A stretch of 64,000 bases of DNA from Aquimarina algiphila. GTDB taxonomy: Bacteria; Bacteroidota; Bacteroidia; Flavobacteriales; Flavobacteriaceae. The stretch covers positions 62,001-126,000 of the forward strand of contig NZ_VLNR01000014.1 in NCBI RefSeq assembly GCF_007489275.1. Direction: 5' to 3'. A program made the position numbers and the translations under genes. Shown here in pieces: positions 1-9,549 of this stretch (its first letter is position 1; each line of letters opens with the position of its first letter). Below the pieces are notes generated by a model. The model worked only from the letters and a program-made list of their open reading frames with translations, ran no database searches and was not told the origin of the DNA.

Positions 1-519
1 TCTAAAAAAGTTGAGATCAAGGAGTATATTGTTAATCTAGAGATCAAAGATCTCGTAGCTGATGGGTATCAAAATATAGAATCCAAAAATAGATCCCAAA
101 TTATCGAAGAATACAAAAATAGAATAAAGGGCATAGGTATAGATTTTAAAGAGTTTAAGCAAAATAAATTGTACGCAATCACCGCTTTAACGTATCGTAC
201 AACTTCGTATTACACCTATGCAACAACATCTTTTGAAGAAGTAGAAAAGATGTTTGGACAACAAATGAAAGGTGTAACAATTACTTGGGTAGAAATATTT
301 GCCAAGGAAAATACCAATACAGATCTTGCAGCATTGGATAAAATGGCAATACAAGATGCGATGAATAGAGCCAAGATAACAGCTACTAGTATCAATAAAA
401 AGATTGGAGCCATCCAAAAAATAGAAACTTCTAGTAATAAAGCATATTCATACTTTAATACTTCTAAACCTAACGAACTACATAAACATTATGTACAAGT
501 AACGTTTGTTTTGGAGTAG
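1..519 (+). CDS. SIMPL/DUF541-like protein, 5' end cut by window
   Basis: The reading frame is open from base 1 to the stop at 519, so the true start lies upstream; the first downstream start-like codon (TTG at 169) is internal. The visible 172 residues have the SIMPL (DUF541) pattern: a helix rich in Ala and Lys (DAMNRAKITATSINKKIG) followed by AIQKIE, then a beta-rich tail ending VQVTFVLE. SIMPL proteins are usually secreted or periplasmic and poorly defined biochemically. The family call rests on this C-terminal pattern only. The next gene starts 19 bases downstream and may be co-transcribed. Confidence 0.6.
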   Translation, partial: SKKVEIKEYIVNLEIKDLVADGYQNIESKNRSQIIEEYKNRIKGIGIDFKEFKQNKLYAITALTYRTTSYYTYATTSFEEVEKMFGQQMKGVTITWVEIFAKENTNTDLAALDKMAIQDAMNRAKITATSINKKIGAIQKIETSSNKAYSYFNTSKPNELHKHYVQVTFVLE

Positions 520-538
520 TTCTTAAAAAAAAATAGAT

Positions 539-1096
539 ATGAAAAAATTTGCAGCACTTGTCTTTTTTGGATTTATAACAGGTATAGGATATGGACAACA
601 TTGCGCAAATGATATGACAAGTTTAATTATTATTGATGTAAGATTCGATACTAAAATAATAGATGACCTAAAAGTAACGTTAGTTGATTCTTTAGGAAAT
701 AGATATTCTGGTAGTGAGGTTCCTAACTCGATGTTAATGCAATCACCATCAATTGAGTTTTTAAATTACAGGCATTCTGAAATAGATGTTTCTAAAATAG
801 CCTTGAATTTTTGGAAGAATAATCGTTTTTATATGTTGTATAGATACAGTTTTGAGCTTGAAGGGCTTTTTATCAAAATTGAAAAACCTTTAGGTATGAA
901 TAATAATTATAATTTTGAAACTAGTATACACCGAATTCCAAAAGGAGCAGTTTATAATTTATGTAGAGAAGGGACTTTTTCTAAAGGATTAAAACATGAA
1001 TATAACAGAGACGATAATTGGTATGAAGAATATGCTAAAACATTCGAGCTATCTCAACCTCCTCCAATTATACATTTGAACCAAATAAAGAAATAA
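539..1096 (+). CDS. Secreted protein of unknown function
   Basis: 185 residues starting with a signal peptide (MKKFAALVFFGFITGIGYG, cut probably before QHC). The mature part looks beta-rich and has two Cys. I do not recognise a family. It follows the SIMPL-like gene by 19 bases and lies in a run of small exported proteins of unknown role. The ATG at 539 is chosen because the signal peptide starts there. Confidence 0.6.
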   Translation: MKKFAALVFFGFITGIGYGQHCANDMTSLIIIDVRFDTKIIDDLKVTLVDSLGNRYSGSEVPNSMLMQSPSIEFLNYRHSEIDVSKIALNFWKNNRFYMLYRYSFELEGLFIKIEKPLGMNNNYNFETSIHRIPKGAVYNLCREGTFSKGLKHEYNRDDNWYEEYAKTFELSQPPPIIHLNQIKK

Positions 1097-1234
1097 AGCC
1101 TAATCACAAAACCGATTTCTAAAGGGATTCACAAAGATTAAAATAAGTACTCATATACTCTTTTCTGTTTAACTGTTCTTGTAATAGAAACCAGAATATA
1201 TAGGAGATCAAAATACCAACATTTTTTTAAATAA

Positions 1235-2179
1235 ATGCATAAAAAGATAAAAAATCATAGCAATACAAAGAAGTGGATAAAAAGATGTTTTGCTTCTTTG
1301 CTTCTTATTATGATTGGATTATGTATAATAATGATATTTCCCCAAAGCGATTTTAAAAAGTTGGTAAGACAAACAAATTATGACTTATCGCAATACCATA
1401 AATTACAAGAATATAAAAAGTATTATGCACTTAATGATGTCGGACTAACAAACAAAGAGATTCATAAGATTAAGAATTCATATCATAAAGAGAATTTGTC
1501 AACCAATAAAGACTCTATTATAGCATATTCTATAATTGGGTATTATAAAGATAGGATTATTAATAATCTTCAAAAAATAACAAACCATAAGACCTTTACA
1601 AAAAAAGATATCACAGCATTACTAGATGATGATTTGATCAAAATGGTAAAGTCTGATGATAACAAATTATTCCATTTTTCATTTGATGCAAAGGTATTTG
1701 GAGTGTTATTTAGAGAGCAAGTTTCTATACTATACTACGATGATTATAAATGGAATAAGGGAAAAAGTATTCATAGCCATAAAGAAAAGAAAACACTATA
1801 TGAATTCTATCCAAATAGCTATAACACTATAGATACTATTCATACCAATACAGGGGTCAACTATGTACTGTTTGGACATGATAAGGTAAGAGGAAATAAT
1901 TTCATGGATCATATTAGTCTTTACACCTATGAGAAAGGTAAACTTGTCCACAAATTCAATTATTCTTTGGCCCATGAAGGAGATGAATATGCAATCAAAT
2001 ATGACAAGATAAATCATGTTATTGATGTGGTATATACACCAAATGAAAAATATGCTACATCGATAGATTGTTATTGTGAAGAGGAAGAGATTATTAAACT
2101 ATATAACAAAACACAAACACTCAAAAGATGTGCCTATTCCTTTAAGTTTACTGGAGATACTTTTGAATTGGTAGATTAA
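1235..2179 (+). CDS. Hypothetical single-pass membrane or secreted protein
   Basis: 314 residues. A lysine-rich N terminus (MHKKIKNHSNTKKWIKR) precedes one hydrophobic segment (about residues 20-36), giving an N-in anchor or uncleaved signal. The rest is soluble, rich in Lys, Tyr and Asp, with a CYCEEEE patch near residue 285. No catalytic motif was recognised. It stands alone, with 138 bases upstream and 176 downstream. Confidence 0.55.
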   Translation: MHKKIKNHSNTKKWIKRCFASLLLIMIGLCIIMIFPQSDFKKLVRQTNYDLSQYHKLQEYKKYYALNDVGLTNKEIHKIKNSYHKENLSTNKDSIIAYSIIGYYKDRIINNLQKITNHKTFTKKDITALLDDDLIKMVKSDDNKLFHFSFDAKVFGVLFREQVSILYYDDYKWNKGKSIHSHKEKKTLYEFYPNSYNTIDTIHTNTGVNYVLFGHDKVRGNNFMDHISLYTYEKGKLVHKFNYSLAHEGDEYAIKYDKINHVIDVVYTPNEKYATSIDCYCEEEEIIKLYNKTQTLKRCAYSFKFTGDTFELVD

Positions 2180-2355
2180 AAGAATCAAAACGCTAAATTG
2201 AAAATCATTAATTTAGGTGAGAAATTAAGTAAAAAAAGGGATTTGTACTAGCAAGAAAAAAGCAGCTGGAGTTTTTATGACTTCGCTACTATTTGGTATT
2301 CCCGGAGTATGTTTTGTAATAAACATTCACATAATGAATTAGAAAGAAAACCAGA

Positions 2356-2838
2356 ATGAAATCAATATTCATAGTATTAACAATAATGAGTGTTCTATTG
2401 GGATGTAAATCAAAAGAAAGAGATTTTGATTTCAAAGGTGATACCAAGGAGTTGATCAGGTTAGAATTACAAGAATTAAATATTGGGATTTGGATTCCGA
2501 AGAAACATACTCTGATAAAAAGAGGAAATTATATCAATGTAATTTTAGATCCGAATAAAAGATATAATAAAAGTTTTACTATCAAAAAAACAAATCCGGA
2601 TACTCAAAAAAAACAATATCCAAAGTATGTGAAATTAAAAAACGGGATAGGTATATTTTATGAAACCTTTGTTGCAAGCAATCCGGGAAGTAGTGGAGGT
2701 AAAATATATGATCTAAAAGGTTTTTTTGAGTTTAGAAATGAAATGTTTCTAGTAACATCTTCACAATTAATAGAATCTGGAGGAGGTAATGCCGAATTTT
2801 GTTTCGAATATATATCTTCTATAGAAAAATTAAAATAA
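2356..2838 (+). CDS. Small lipoprotein of unknown function
   Basis: 160 residues with a clear lipoprotein signal ending VLLGC (lipid-modified Cys17), followed by KSKERD. A charged residue pair close to the lipidated Cys is reminiscent of Bacteroidota surface-export signals, so outer-leaflet exposure is possible. The rest shows no motif I recognise. The stop at 2838 lies five bases before the next ATG, so translation is probably coupled. Confidence 0.6.
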   Translation: MKSIFIVLTIMSVLLGCKSKERDFDFKGDTKELIRLELQELNIGIWIPKKHTLIKRGNYINVILDPNKRYNKSFTIKKTNPDTQKKQYPKYVKLKNGIGIFYETFVASNPGSSGGKIYDLKGFFEFRNEMFLVTSSQLIESGGGNAEFCFEYISSIEKLK

Positions 2839-2843
2839 TAGTG

Positions 2844-3314
2844 ATGAGACATATATATAAGATTACAGTTTTATGCTTTGTTCTTACCTCTTGTGTGAAT
2901 TCGCATAACAACAATACGCTTACAAGTGTAGAAATAGAAAGCACAGAAGATAGGGTAGCAACGCTCAAAAGAGAAATAGTAAGCAAATCAGAGTTTCATG
3001 ATGCCGAATTTTTATTGTTCAATGTAAATGGGTTTGCGAACTCCAGAGTAACGGGCATTCCCGGGCCATCATCTTGGAATTATCGGTTTGGCATAAAAGT
3101 AAAACCGTCAGAAATTAAGAACTGGATCGCAGACTTTACTAGAATTGACGCTAAAGAATATACTTTTGATTGGACTAATGATCTAGTTGTCCATAGAAAC
3201 CAAAATTGGGAAAGAAAATCAGTACCAGAAGTCTATAAAAGAGAAGACGGTAATACGTTTATCGTAGTATATCAAAAAGAGGGAATAGTATTTAAACAGA
3301 TACTAGGAGAGTAA
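2844..3314 (+). CDS. Small lipoprotein of unknown function
   Basis: 156 residues from ATG 2844. The frame opens earlier (2799), but the later ATG is chosen because it begins a textbook lipoprotein leader (MRHIYKITVLCFVLTSC, lipidated Cys17) and avoids overlapping the previous gene. The mature region contains a Trp-rich stretch and no motif I recognise. It probably forms a transcription unit with the lipoprotein gene upstream and the secreted protein 25 bases downstream. Confidence 0.6.
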   Translation: MRHIYKITVLCFVLTSCVNSHNNNTLTSVEIESTEDRVATLKREIVSKSEFHDAEFLLFNVNGFANSRVTGIPGPSSWNYRFGIKVKPSEIKNWIADFTRIDAKEYTFDWTNDLVVHRNQNWERKSVPEVYKREDGNTFIVVYQKEGIVFKQILGE

Positions 3315-3339
3315 AAGCAAATTAAATTTAAGAATAGAA

Positions 3340-3954
3340 ATGCATCATATATTGACAAAAACGATAATAATTATTAGTCTTCTTTTGTGTAGCACAAGTT
3401 ATACACAAAAGAAAGAAATAGATACAAAAACGAACCCAAAAACGTCTGCAACACCTGATACCCTTAGAGTTGGATATACATATTGGTGGCCACAGTCAGG
3501 TCCATTCATTGGTCATTGTGGGGATAAGTATGCATTAGTTTTTTTAGGTACTGTTCAGCATATTGATAATCCGATTAAAGATAATGATGTACTCTATACA
3601 TCCCAAGAAGGAAGTATTAAGATTGATGAGGTATTAACGTCCAGAAGTCTGAAGAAGAAAATGTATGACAAACAGAACTTTTTTGTTTCTGATTGTTTTT
3701 ATAAACAAGATGTAAAAGAAGGAGATCTGGTACTGGTTTTTTGTTATGAATATGAAGATAATTATAGCATTCCCGGAGGAAAGTCAATACTAAAAATTAA
3801 GGATAGTAATGATGCTGTTGTACAATCTATTAAAAGATATATTATATCTGATCAGAACGCATTAGAGTTAAAAAAGGATATAGCTCTATGGCAAAACTAT
3901 GGTTTAGAAGCTGACGCAAAACGTATAATTGCGTGTAAAGAAGCAATGGATTGA
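3340..3954 (+). CDS. Secreted hypothetical protein
   Basis: 204 residues with an N-terminal signal peptide (hydrophobic IIIISLLLC, cut near YTQ). The mature part has GHCGDKYALVFLGTV and several Tyr and Cys residues, with a helical C terminus (LEADAKRIIACKEAMD). The GxCGD...VFLGxV pattern is faintly like inhibitor-type beta barrels that bind peptidases, but this is too weak to name. It follows the lipoprotein gene by 25 bases. Confidence 0.55.
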   Translation: MHHILTKTIIIISLLLCSTSYTQKKEIDTKTNPKTSATPDTLRVGYTYWWPQSGPFIGHCGDKYALVFLGTVQHIDNPIKDNDVLYTSQEGSIKIDEVLTSRSLKKKMYDKQNFFVSDCFYKQDVKEGDLVLVFCYEYEDNYSIPGGKSILKIKDSNDAVVQSIKRYIISDQNALELKKDIALWQNYGLEADAKRIIACKEAMD

Positions 3955-4148
3955 TCTCTTCTTAGTAATCGATAACCTCTTATATTTTAAATAGATATTC
4001 AAAAAATGTATTACACCAGTATTTAACTCTTAAAAATAGAGTCAAATACCTCAAAAAATGTCCGGATTCTTTGAAATTCAAACTTTTCGGATACTACATA
4101 TTCTTACCCATACTAGGTTTGTGTCATTAACTTTTAAAAAATTATAAA

Positions 4149-4763
4149 ATGAAAGCAATAACAAATTTAGTAAAGGGTATGATGATAGTGATGGTATCAC
4201 TATTAATCTTTTCTTGTTCTGATGGAGAAGACGGAGCTATTGGACCTGCAGGTCAGAATGGGATAGACGGGATTGATGGCACAAATGGAACAGACGGCAA
4301 TGATGGAGCTGATGGTGTTGATGGACCTCCAGGGACAGCAAACGTAATTTATTCAGATTGGATTCCTGCAGATTTTCCAGGAGGAATAGATTCTGATAAA
4401 AGTATGTTATTATTAAGTAGTCTAACGGCATTTGATAAAGATACTGATGCTATTTTGGTATATGGGCGTAATCCCGCGAATGCCCTATTTTTTAATGTTT
4501 ATGAACTTCCTTATTTTAATGTAGATAATGAAGAGTTTTATGGTATAGAAATGGGTGAAGGAACTGGTTTTGAATCTTTGCGAGTTAGAGGTCAAACAAC
4601 AGATGGACTTTTAAAAGCGTTTAGTTTTTTTGATGATTTTAGATATGTAATCATTCCTGGAGGAGTTTCAACAAATCCTACCTCTTCTGCTACAAAATCT
4701 TCAATAGACTATTCATCTATGTCCTATGAAGAAGTCAAAACCTTGTTTAATATTCCAGAATAA
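4149..4763 (+). CDS. Lipoprotein with collagen-like Gly-X-Y stretch
   Basis: 204 residues. A lipoprotein signal ends LLIFSC (Cys23), followed by SDGEDG. Residues about 26-63 form roughly a dozen Gly-X-Y triplets rich in Asp and Asn (GIDGIDGTNGTDGNDG, GPPG), typical of bacterial collagen-like stalks that trimerise. The C-terminal ~140 residues would be the globular head and match nothing I know. The acidic residues after the lipidated Cys fit surface display in Bacteroidota. The 194 bases upstream show no other gene. Confidence 0.75.
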   Translation: MKAITNLVKGMMIVMVSLLIFSCSDGEDGAIGPAGQNGIDGIDGTNGTDGNDGADGVDGPPGTANVIYSDWIPADFPGGIDSDKSMLLLSSLTAFDKDTDAILVYGRNPANALFFNVYELPYFNVDNEEFYGIEMGEGTGFESLRVRGQTTDGLLKAFSFFDDFRYVIIPGGVSTNPTSSATKSSIDYSSMSYEEVKTLFNIPE

Positions 4764-4844
4764 TATTGATAACCAATTATTAATTAGATTTTATAGCGAG
4801 TACTATTCCCCCGTAGTATTCGCTATTGTATAAAAGAAGATGTT

Positions 4845-5558
4845 ATGAAATATTTAGTAATGTTTGGCCTATTGTTTATACTGAGTTGTAAAAGCGATGA
4901 TGATTCTAGTGGTTTAAACACATTAGACATAGCGTATGAACAAAATTTCATTGAGACAAGTTTTTTAGAAGCGGGAGAAACTGCTCCTCCATTGGTAAAT
5001 TGGTCAGGAGAGAAGGTAACGTTCTCTGCTACAACATTACCAAATACTGCACCAGATGATTTATTTAATATAAATATGTCTATTGATGAAGAAACAGGTG
5101 TACTTTCATGGGATAGATCGATCCCTTTGGGTAAGACCGATATTTTTATAACAGCATCCAATGCATTAGAAAGCACAACAGTATTGGTTACTATTAATAA
5201 TACTTTTGTTGAAGGTTTATTTTATGGTGGGTTTAATGATGATATATCAGATGAGCCAAATACATCTACGACCACTAGCGACGGTTCCTTGGCTCTTTCA
5301 AAAGAAGGTACTGCTGGATTATTAATAAGTAGCGATGGTGATATAATTTCTATAGATGGGACTTGGACTATAGATGAATCACTTATAACAATTAATTTTA
5401 ATACTAATAATCGAGTATTAAAAGGTATTATGAATGGTGAAAATGATGAGCCGGCTGCTACGTTTATTGGACAATGGGGAGAAGGATTGGATCAAAACAA
5501 TAATATTGAAAATCTTAAGGGGGCATTTAGGTTTATCGGTGAATTTATTAGTGAATAA
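4845..5558 (+). CDS. Surface-type lipoprotein with Ig/cadherin-like domain
   Basis: 237 residues. The lipoprotein signal ends LFILSC (Cys15), followed by KSDDDS, the Lys plus acidic pattern that directs lipoproteins to the cell surface in Flavobacteriia. Residues about 45-125 have the putative-Ig/cadherin-like layout with DEETGVLSWD and TASNALESTTVLVTI. The remainder resembles a small beta-barrel (DGDIISIDGTWTIDES...). Function unknown. It begins 81 bases after the collagen-like lipoprotein gene. Confidence 0.6.
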   Translation: MKYLVMFGLLFILSCKSDDDSSGLNTLDIAYEQNFIETSFLEAGETAPPLVNWSGEKVTFSATTLPNTAPDDLFNINMSIDEETGVLSWDRSIPLGKTDIFITASNALESTTVLVTINNTFVEGLFYGGFNDDISDEPNTSTTTSDGSLALSKEGTAGLLISSDGDIISIDGTWTIDESLITINFNTNNRVLKGIMNGENDEPAATFIGQWGEGLDQNNNIENLKGAFRFIGEFISE

Positions 5559-5746
5559 AATGACATAAAAACTTTTTTTGTTTTTTACTATTAAAGAAAG
5601 ATGTCAATTCCCGATAGATATAGGCGATTTCTCACAAGGGGTTAACTTTTTATCTCTTGAAAATGAAAAAACTAGATTAACTTATAAAGTTGTAAAATAA
5701 ACTATTTCAAATTAAACTAACTTAGTGTCATAAATATATATTGATT

Positions 5747-6142
5747 ATGACACTTACCATGAATATTCCAGCATTATTATTCCCTGCAATATCTCTTACA
5801 ATGCTGGCGTATAATGCAAGATATTTAGCTATTGCAGCCTTAATACGACAATTACATAGCGAATACCTTTCTTCTCCTTCAAAAAACATAGGGTTACAAA
5901 TTAAAAACTTAAGAAAACGATTATGGTTAATTAGAAATATGCAAGCGATTGCGATTATAAGTTTTCTAACCAGCGTAATCACTATGTTTTTATTATATGT
6001 AGAACATATGAATTGGGCAAATATAGTATTTGGAGTTAGCTTGTTTTGCCTTATGCTGTCGCTTTTTTTATCTTTTGTCGAAGTTCAGATTTCTACCAAA
6101 GCATTGGCTATCAGGCTTGACAGAATAGAAGAAAATAAATAA
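5747..6142 (+). CDS. DUF2721-like membrane protein
   Basis: 131 residues from ATG 5747 (an in-frame TTG lies two codons earlier). A hydrophobic N-terminal segment (PALLFPAISLTMLAYNARY), a basic amphipathic stretch (LRKRLWLIRNMQ), then two hydrophobic segments (AIISFLTSVITMFLLY and VFGVSLFCLMLSLFLSF) followed by an EVQISTKAL tail match the DUF2721 layout. These are small inner-membrane proteins of unknown role. It ends 33 bases before the histidine kinase gene and may share its transcript. Confidence 0.65.
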   Translation: MTLTMNIPALLFPAISLTMLAYNARYLAIAALIRQLHSEYLSSPSKNIGLQIKNLRKRLWLIRNMQAIAIISFLTSVITMFLLYVEHMNWANIVFGVSLFCLMLSLFLSFVEVQISTKALAIRLDRIEENK

Positions 6143-6175
6143 GAAATTCTTATCTTGTTAGTATAATTATTTTTC

Positions 6176-7627
6176 ATGCTTCAAAATGAACTTTTTAATA
6201 ATGTAATACGAGATTTCAATGCTGGATATTGGGAGTTGTATACTAATCCTGATAAAGAAATCTGGTCAAAGAAGTTCTATGAAAGCCTTGGATATACCCA
6301 GAAGGAAATACAATCCACAATCGATTTTTTTTTAGAGCATTTAATACATAAAGAAGATGTTGATGTATTTAGAGATAATTTTCTTAATTATAGACGTAAT
6401 AATGTAAATTTTAAGCAACATATAAAGATCCAAACCAAAACAGGAAATTATAAACTGTTTAGATGTGCAACTAATGATGAATTACCGGTAAATATAAAAT
6501 CCGAAATTAATCTTATATTTTTTTTCGAAATAAAGCTTGAACCAGAACAGAATATAGCAAAAGACAATTTCTATTACAAAGAAACTGCTCAAATGACAGA
6601 AACCGGCAGTTGGTATGTAGATTTTCACAAAAGAAAAAGCTATTGGGATTTTGAAACTAAGCGAATATTAGAATACCCAGATGATTATGTGCCTTCTCTA
6701 AAAGACTCTGCAAGTTATTATGCAGAAGATTCGCAACAACAGGCTGCGGATTGTTTTTTTAATTGCGCTATGGCCGGTACACCTTTTAATACTGAAATTA
6801 AGATGGTGACCGCTAACAAGAGAGTTTTTTGGGTGAGAGCGATAGGAAAACCAGTATATAATGAGAGTAAGGAGATTATAGGAATCAGAGGTGTTTTTCA
6901 GGATATTGATGATATAAAGAAGAAAGAGTTAAGTCTTCAAAAGTCTATAGATATTATCGCTTCTCAGAATTCTCGGCTTTTTAATTTTGCACATATTGTA
7001 TCTCACAACCTACGGTCGCATACAAGCAATTTGTCCTTGTTGGTTCAACTCATTGAAGATATAGAAGACCCAAAAGAAAAAATAGATCTTATTAAAGAGA
7101 TCAAGCAAATATCCTATAGTTTAAATACAACTATTGAGCACCTTAATGAGATTGTAGCCATTCATACAAATAAAGATCAAGAAAAAAAGATAACCAAATT
7201 TCAGGATGCGCTTAATTTGGTAACCAATGGTATTGGGCAAATGATTGCTGTTGGTAAAACAAAAATCAAATCAGATTTTAAAGCTCTAAATGAGATTAAT
7301 TATATCCCTGCGTATCTGGAAAGTATTCTATTAAATCTCATCACAAATGCAATTAAATATAAGCACCCGGATAGAGATGCGATCATTGAGATTAAATCAT
7401 ATAAAGAAGAAGGTAAAGAGTACCTAAAGGTCACCGATAATGGAAGAGGAATTGATATGAACTTGTTTAAAGATAAAATATTTGGGATGTATAAGACATT
7501 TCATTATAATAAGGATGCAGTAGGAATAGGCTTATTTTTAACAAAAAATCAGGTAGAATCTTTGGATGGAAAAATTACTGTAGAGAGCGAAGTAGATAAA
7601 GGCACAACATTTATAATAGAATTTTAA
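6176..7627 (+). CDS. PAS-domain sensor histidine kinase, soluble
   Basis: 483 residues, no membrane segment. Two PAS-like regions (about 10-125 and 145-250, the second with a PAS_3-like SYWDFETKRILEYPDDY) precede the dimerisation helix with phospho-acceptor His277 (FAHIVSHNLRSH). The ATPase core follows: N box (LLNLITNAIKY), G1 (VTDNGRGID), and G2 (GIGLFLTKNQVESLDG). The cytoplasmic PAS sensing suggests a soluble ligand or redox cue. The response-regulator gene begins 24 bases downstream and is the obvious partner. Confidence 0.85.
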   Translation: MLQNELFNNVIRDFNAGYWELYTNPDKEIWSKKFYESLGYTQKEIQSTIDFFLEHLIHKEDVDVFRDNFLNYRRNNVNFKQHIKIQTKTGNYKLFRCATNDELPVNIKSEINLIFFFEIKLEPEQNIAKDNFYYKETAQMTETGSWYVDFHKRKSYWDFETKRILEYPDDYVPSLKDSASYYAEDSQQQAADCFFNCAMAGTPFNTEIKMVTANKRVFWVRAIGKPVYNESKEIIGIRGVFQDIDDIKKKELSLQKSIDIIASQNSRLFNFAHIVSHNLRSHTSNLSLLVQLIEDIEDPKEKIDLIKEIKQISYSLNTTIEHLNEIVAIHTNKDQEKKITKFQDALNLVTNGIGQMIAVGKTKIKSDFKALNEINYIPAYLESILLNLITNAIKYKHPDRDAIIEIKSYKEEGKEYLKVTDNGRGIDMNLFKDKIFGMYKTFHYNKDAVGIGLFLTKNQVESLDGKITVESEVDKGTTFIIEF

Positions 7628-7651
7628 AAACAAATACCCAACCTCACAATT

Positions 7652-8065
7652 ATGAGTCATAAAATTGGATTAGCGTGTATTATTGACGATGATAGTATGT
7701 ATGTAAATCTTGTAAAAAGGATTGTAGAAGCAAAAAATCTTTGTGAAAACCTAATGGTTTTCAAAAACGGAAAAGATGCTCTTAATTATTTTGAAGCTAT
7801 TCTAACCAATTTGGATAAAAAAAGCATTCCCGAGATTATTTTTTTAGATTTAAATATGCCAGTAATGGATGGATGGGAGTTTTTAGAAAACTTTACCAGT
7901 ATCAAAAACAAACTTGGAAAAATAATTACACTTTATATTGTAAGTTCTTCGATTAACCCAGTGGATATAGAGAGAGCAAAAAATATTAATTCTGTTAAGG
8001 ATTATCTTGTAAAACCAGTTACTATAGAAGACTTAGAAGCTATTTTTTTAAAACAAGCACTATAA
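7652..8065 (+). CDS. Single-domain response regulator (receiver only)
   Basis: 137 residues covering one CheY-like receiver domain with no output domain. The acidic triad residues (Asp12-14), phospho-acceptor Asp66 in FLDLNMPVMDG and the switch Lys121 (LVKPV) are present. It follows the histidine kinase by 24 bases and ends in a strong terminator, so the pair forms one phosphorelay unit. With no DNA-binding domain, it probably acts by protein contact, or passes phosphate onward. Confidence 0.85.
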   Translation: MSHKIGLACIIDDDSMYVNLVKRIVEAKNLCENLMVFKNGKDALNYFEAILTNLDKKSIPEIIFLDLNMPVMDGWEFLENFTSIKNKLGKIITLYIVSSSINPVDIERAKNINSVKDYLVKPVTIEDLEAIFLKQAL

Positions 8066-8096
8066 AAAAAGACCTCACTTTATGAGGTCTTTTTTA
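8065..8096. terminator. Bidirectional terminator between response regulator and pyk
   Basis: Hairpin AAGACCTCA / TGAGGTCTT with a five-base loop, flanked by A-run and T-run, so it can stop transcription from both converging genes. Confidence 0.85.
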
Positions 8097-8121
8097 GATA
8101 TATATTTATTATACGCCCATC

Positions 8122-9549
8122 TTAAATTTGTGATACTCTAAGAGTATTTACCATTCCTTTTGCAGTTATAGGCATTGCAGCAAGATTGATTAACATATCT
8201 CCTTGCTCAACAAACCCACGATCTGCGGCTATTTTATTAATATCCTCTACTGTTTCATCAGTACTAACAAATTTGTCATAAAATAAGGCCTTAACACCCC
8301 ATAAAAGACTAAGCTGAGAAAGTATTCTACGATTACTGGTAAAAACTAAGATATGAGCATCTGGTCTCCATGCAGAGATTTGAAATGCAGTATATCCACT
8401 GTTGGTTAATGTACAGATAGCCTTAGCATCAATATCATTAGCCATATGCGCGGCATGATAACAAATTGATTTAGTAATAAATCTATTTGTTCGTATATGC
8501 GGAGGGTTTTGAGGAACTGATATTAATTCTGAGTTTTCTACGCTGTTAATAATTTTAGTCATGGTTTCTATTACCTGCACGGGATATTTTCCTACTGAAG
8601 TCTCCCCTGATAGCATAACAGCATCTGCACCATCCATTACAGAGTTTGCAACATCATTCACTTCTGCACGTGTTGGAGTAAGGCTATCGATCATAGTTTC
8701 CATCATCTGAGTAGCAATAATCACAGGGATTCGAGCAGTTTTTGCTTTAAGAACCAATTTTTTCTGAATTAAAGGTACTTCCTGAGCAGGGATTTCTACT
8801 CCCAAATCTCCTCTTGCAACCATTAATCCGTCACAATATGCTACAATTTTATCGATATTTTCTACACCTTCAGGCTTCTCAATTTTAGCTATAATTGGGA
8901 TTTTATCTTCGCTATGTTCCTTAATCAAATCTTGTAATTCGATGAGATCCTGCGCATGTCTTACAAAAGATAATGCCATCCAATCTACACCTTGTTCACA
9001 AGCAAAAATGGCATCTTTTACATCTTTTTCTGTTAATGCAGGTAACGAAATATTGGTATTAGGGAGATTAACACCCTTTTTGGATTTTAATGGCCCTCCT
9101 TGTATTACTTTGGTTTTTACCGTGTCTTTTTTATTTGTAGAAACAACTTCAAAAATTAATTTACCATCATCTAATAATATACGTTCGCCGGCTTTTACAT
9201 CTTTCGGAAAACTTTCATAATTCATGTACACTTGTTCAGAAGTGCCTTCAAAAGGTTTACCAGTCACAAAATTGATAAAATCACCATCATGAACAATGAT
9301 ATCACCTTTCATAACACCTACTCTTAATTTAGGACCTTGTAAATCTCCTAGTATTGCAGCATTAAAACCATGTTCTTCGCTTAATTTTCGTATAATTTTT
9401 ATGCGTTCCTTTACATCACTGTAATCAGCATGAGAGAAATTTATCCTAAAAACATTTACACCTGCTTCTAGCATCTTTTTTAAAGTCTCTTTGCTACTCG
9501 TTGCTGGTCCTAGGGTAGCAACTATTTTGGTTCTTTTACTTTTTGGCAT
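8122..9549 (-). CDS. pyk: Pyruvate kinase
   Basis: 475 residues, normal length. Converts phosphoenolpyruvate and ADP to pyruvate and ATP in glycolysis. N-terminal TKIVATLGPATSS, the magnesium/PEP loop VARGDLGVEIPAQEVP, the active-site Lys region (IIAKIEKPEG), and MMETMIDSLTPTRAEVNDVANSV split into the usual signatures confirm the family. It overlaps the upstream IPExxxVDY gene by one base (TAATG), indicating translational coupling. This neighbour order is typical of flavobacteria. Confidence 0.95.
   Translation of the reverse strand: MPKSKRTKIVATLGPATSSKETLKKMLEAGVNVFRINFSHADYSDVKERIKIIRKLSEEHGFNAAILGDLQGPKLRVGVMKGDIIVHDGDFINFVTGKPFEGTSEQVYMNYESFPKDVKAGERILLDDGKLIFEVVSTNKKDTVKTKVIQGGPLKSKKGVNLPNTNISLPALTEKDVKDAIFACEQGVDWMALSFVRHAQDLIELQDLIKEHSEDKIPIIAKIEKPEGVENIDKIVAYCDGLMVARGDLGVEIPAQEVPLIQKKLVLKAKTARIPVIIATQMMETMIDSLTPTRAEVNDVANSVMDGADAVMLSGETSVGKYPVQVIETMTKIINSVENSELISVPQNPPHIRTNRFITKSICYHAAHMANDIDAKAICTLTNSGYTAFQISAWRPDAHILVFTSNRRILSQLSLLWGVKALFYDKFVSTDETVEDINKIAADRGFVEQGDMLINLAAMPITAKGMVNTLRVSQI

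Noticed and set aside
2225-2340. Short frame reading KKAAGVFMTSLLFGIPGVC
   Set aside because: Could be a gene-tail relic, but too short and without a start; not supportable.
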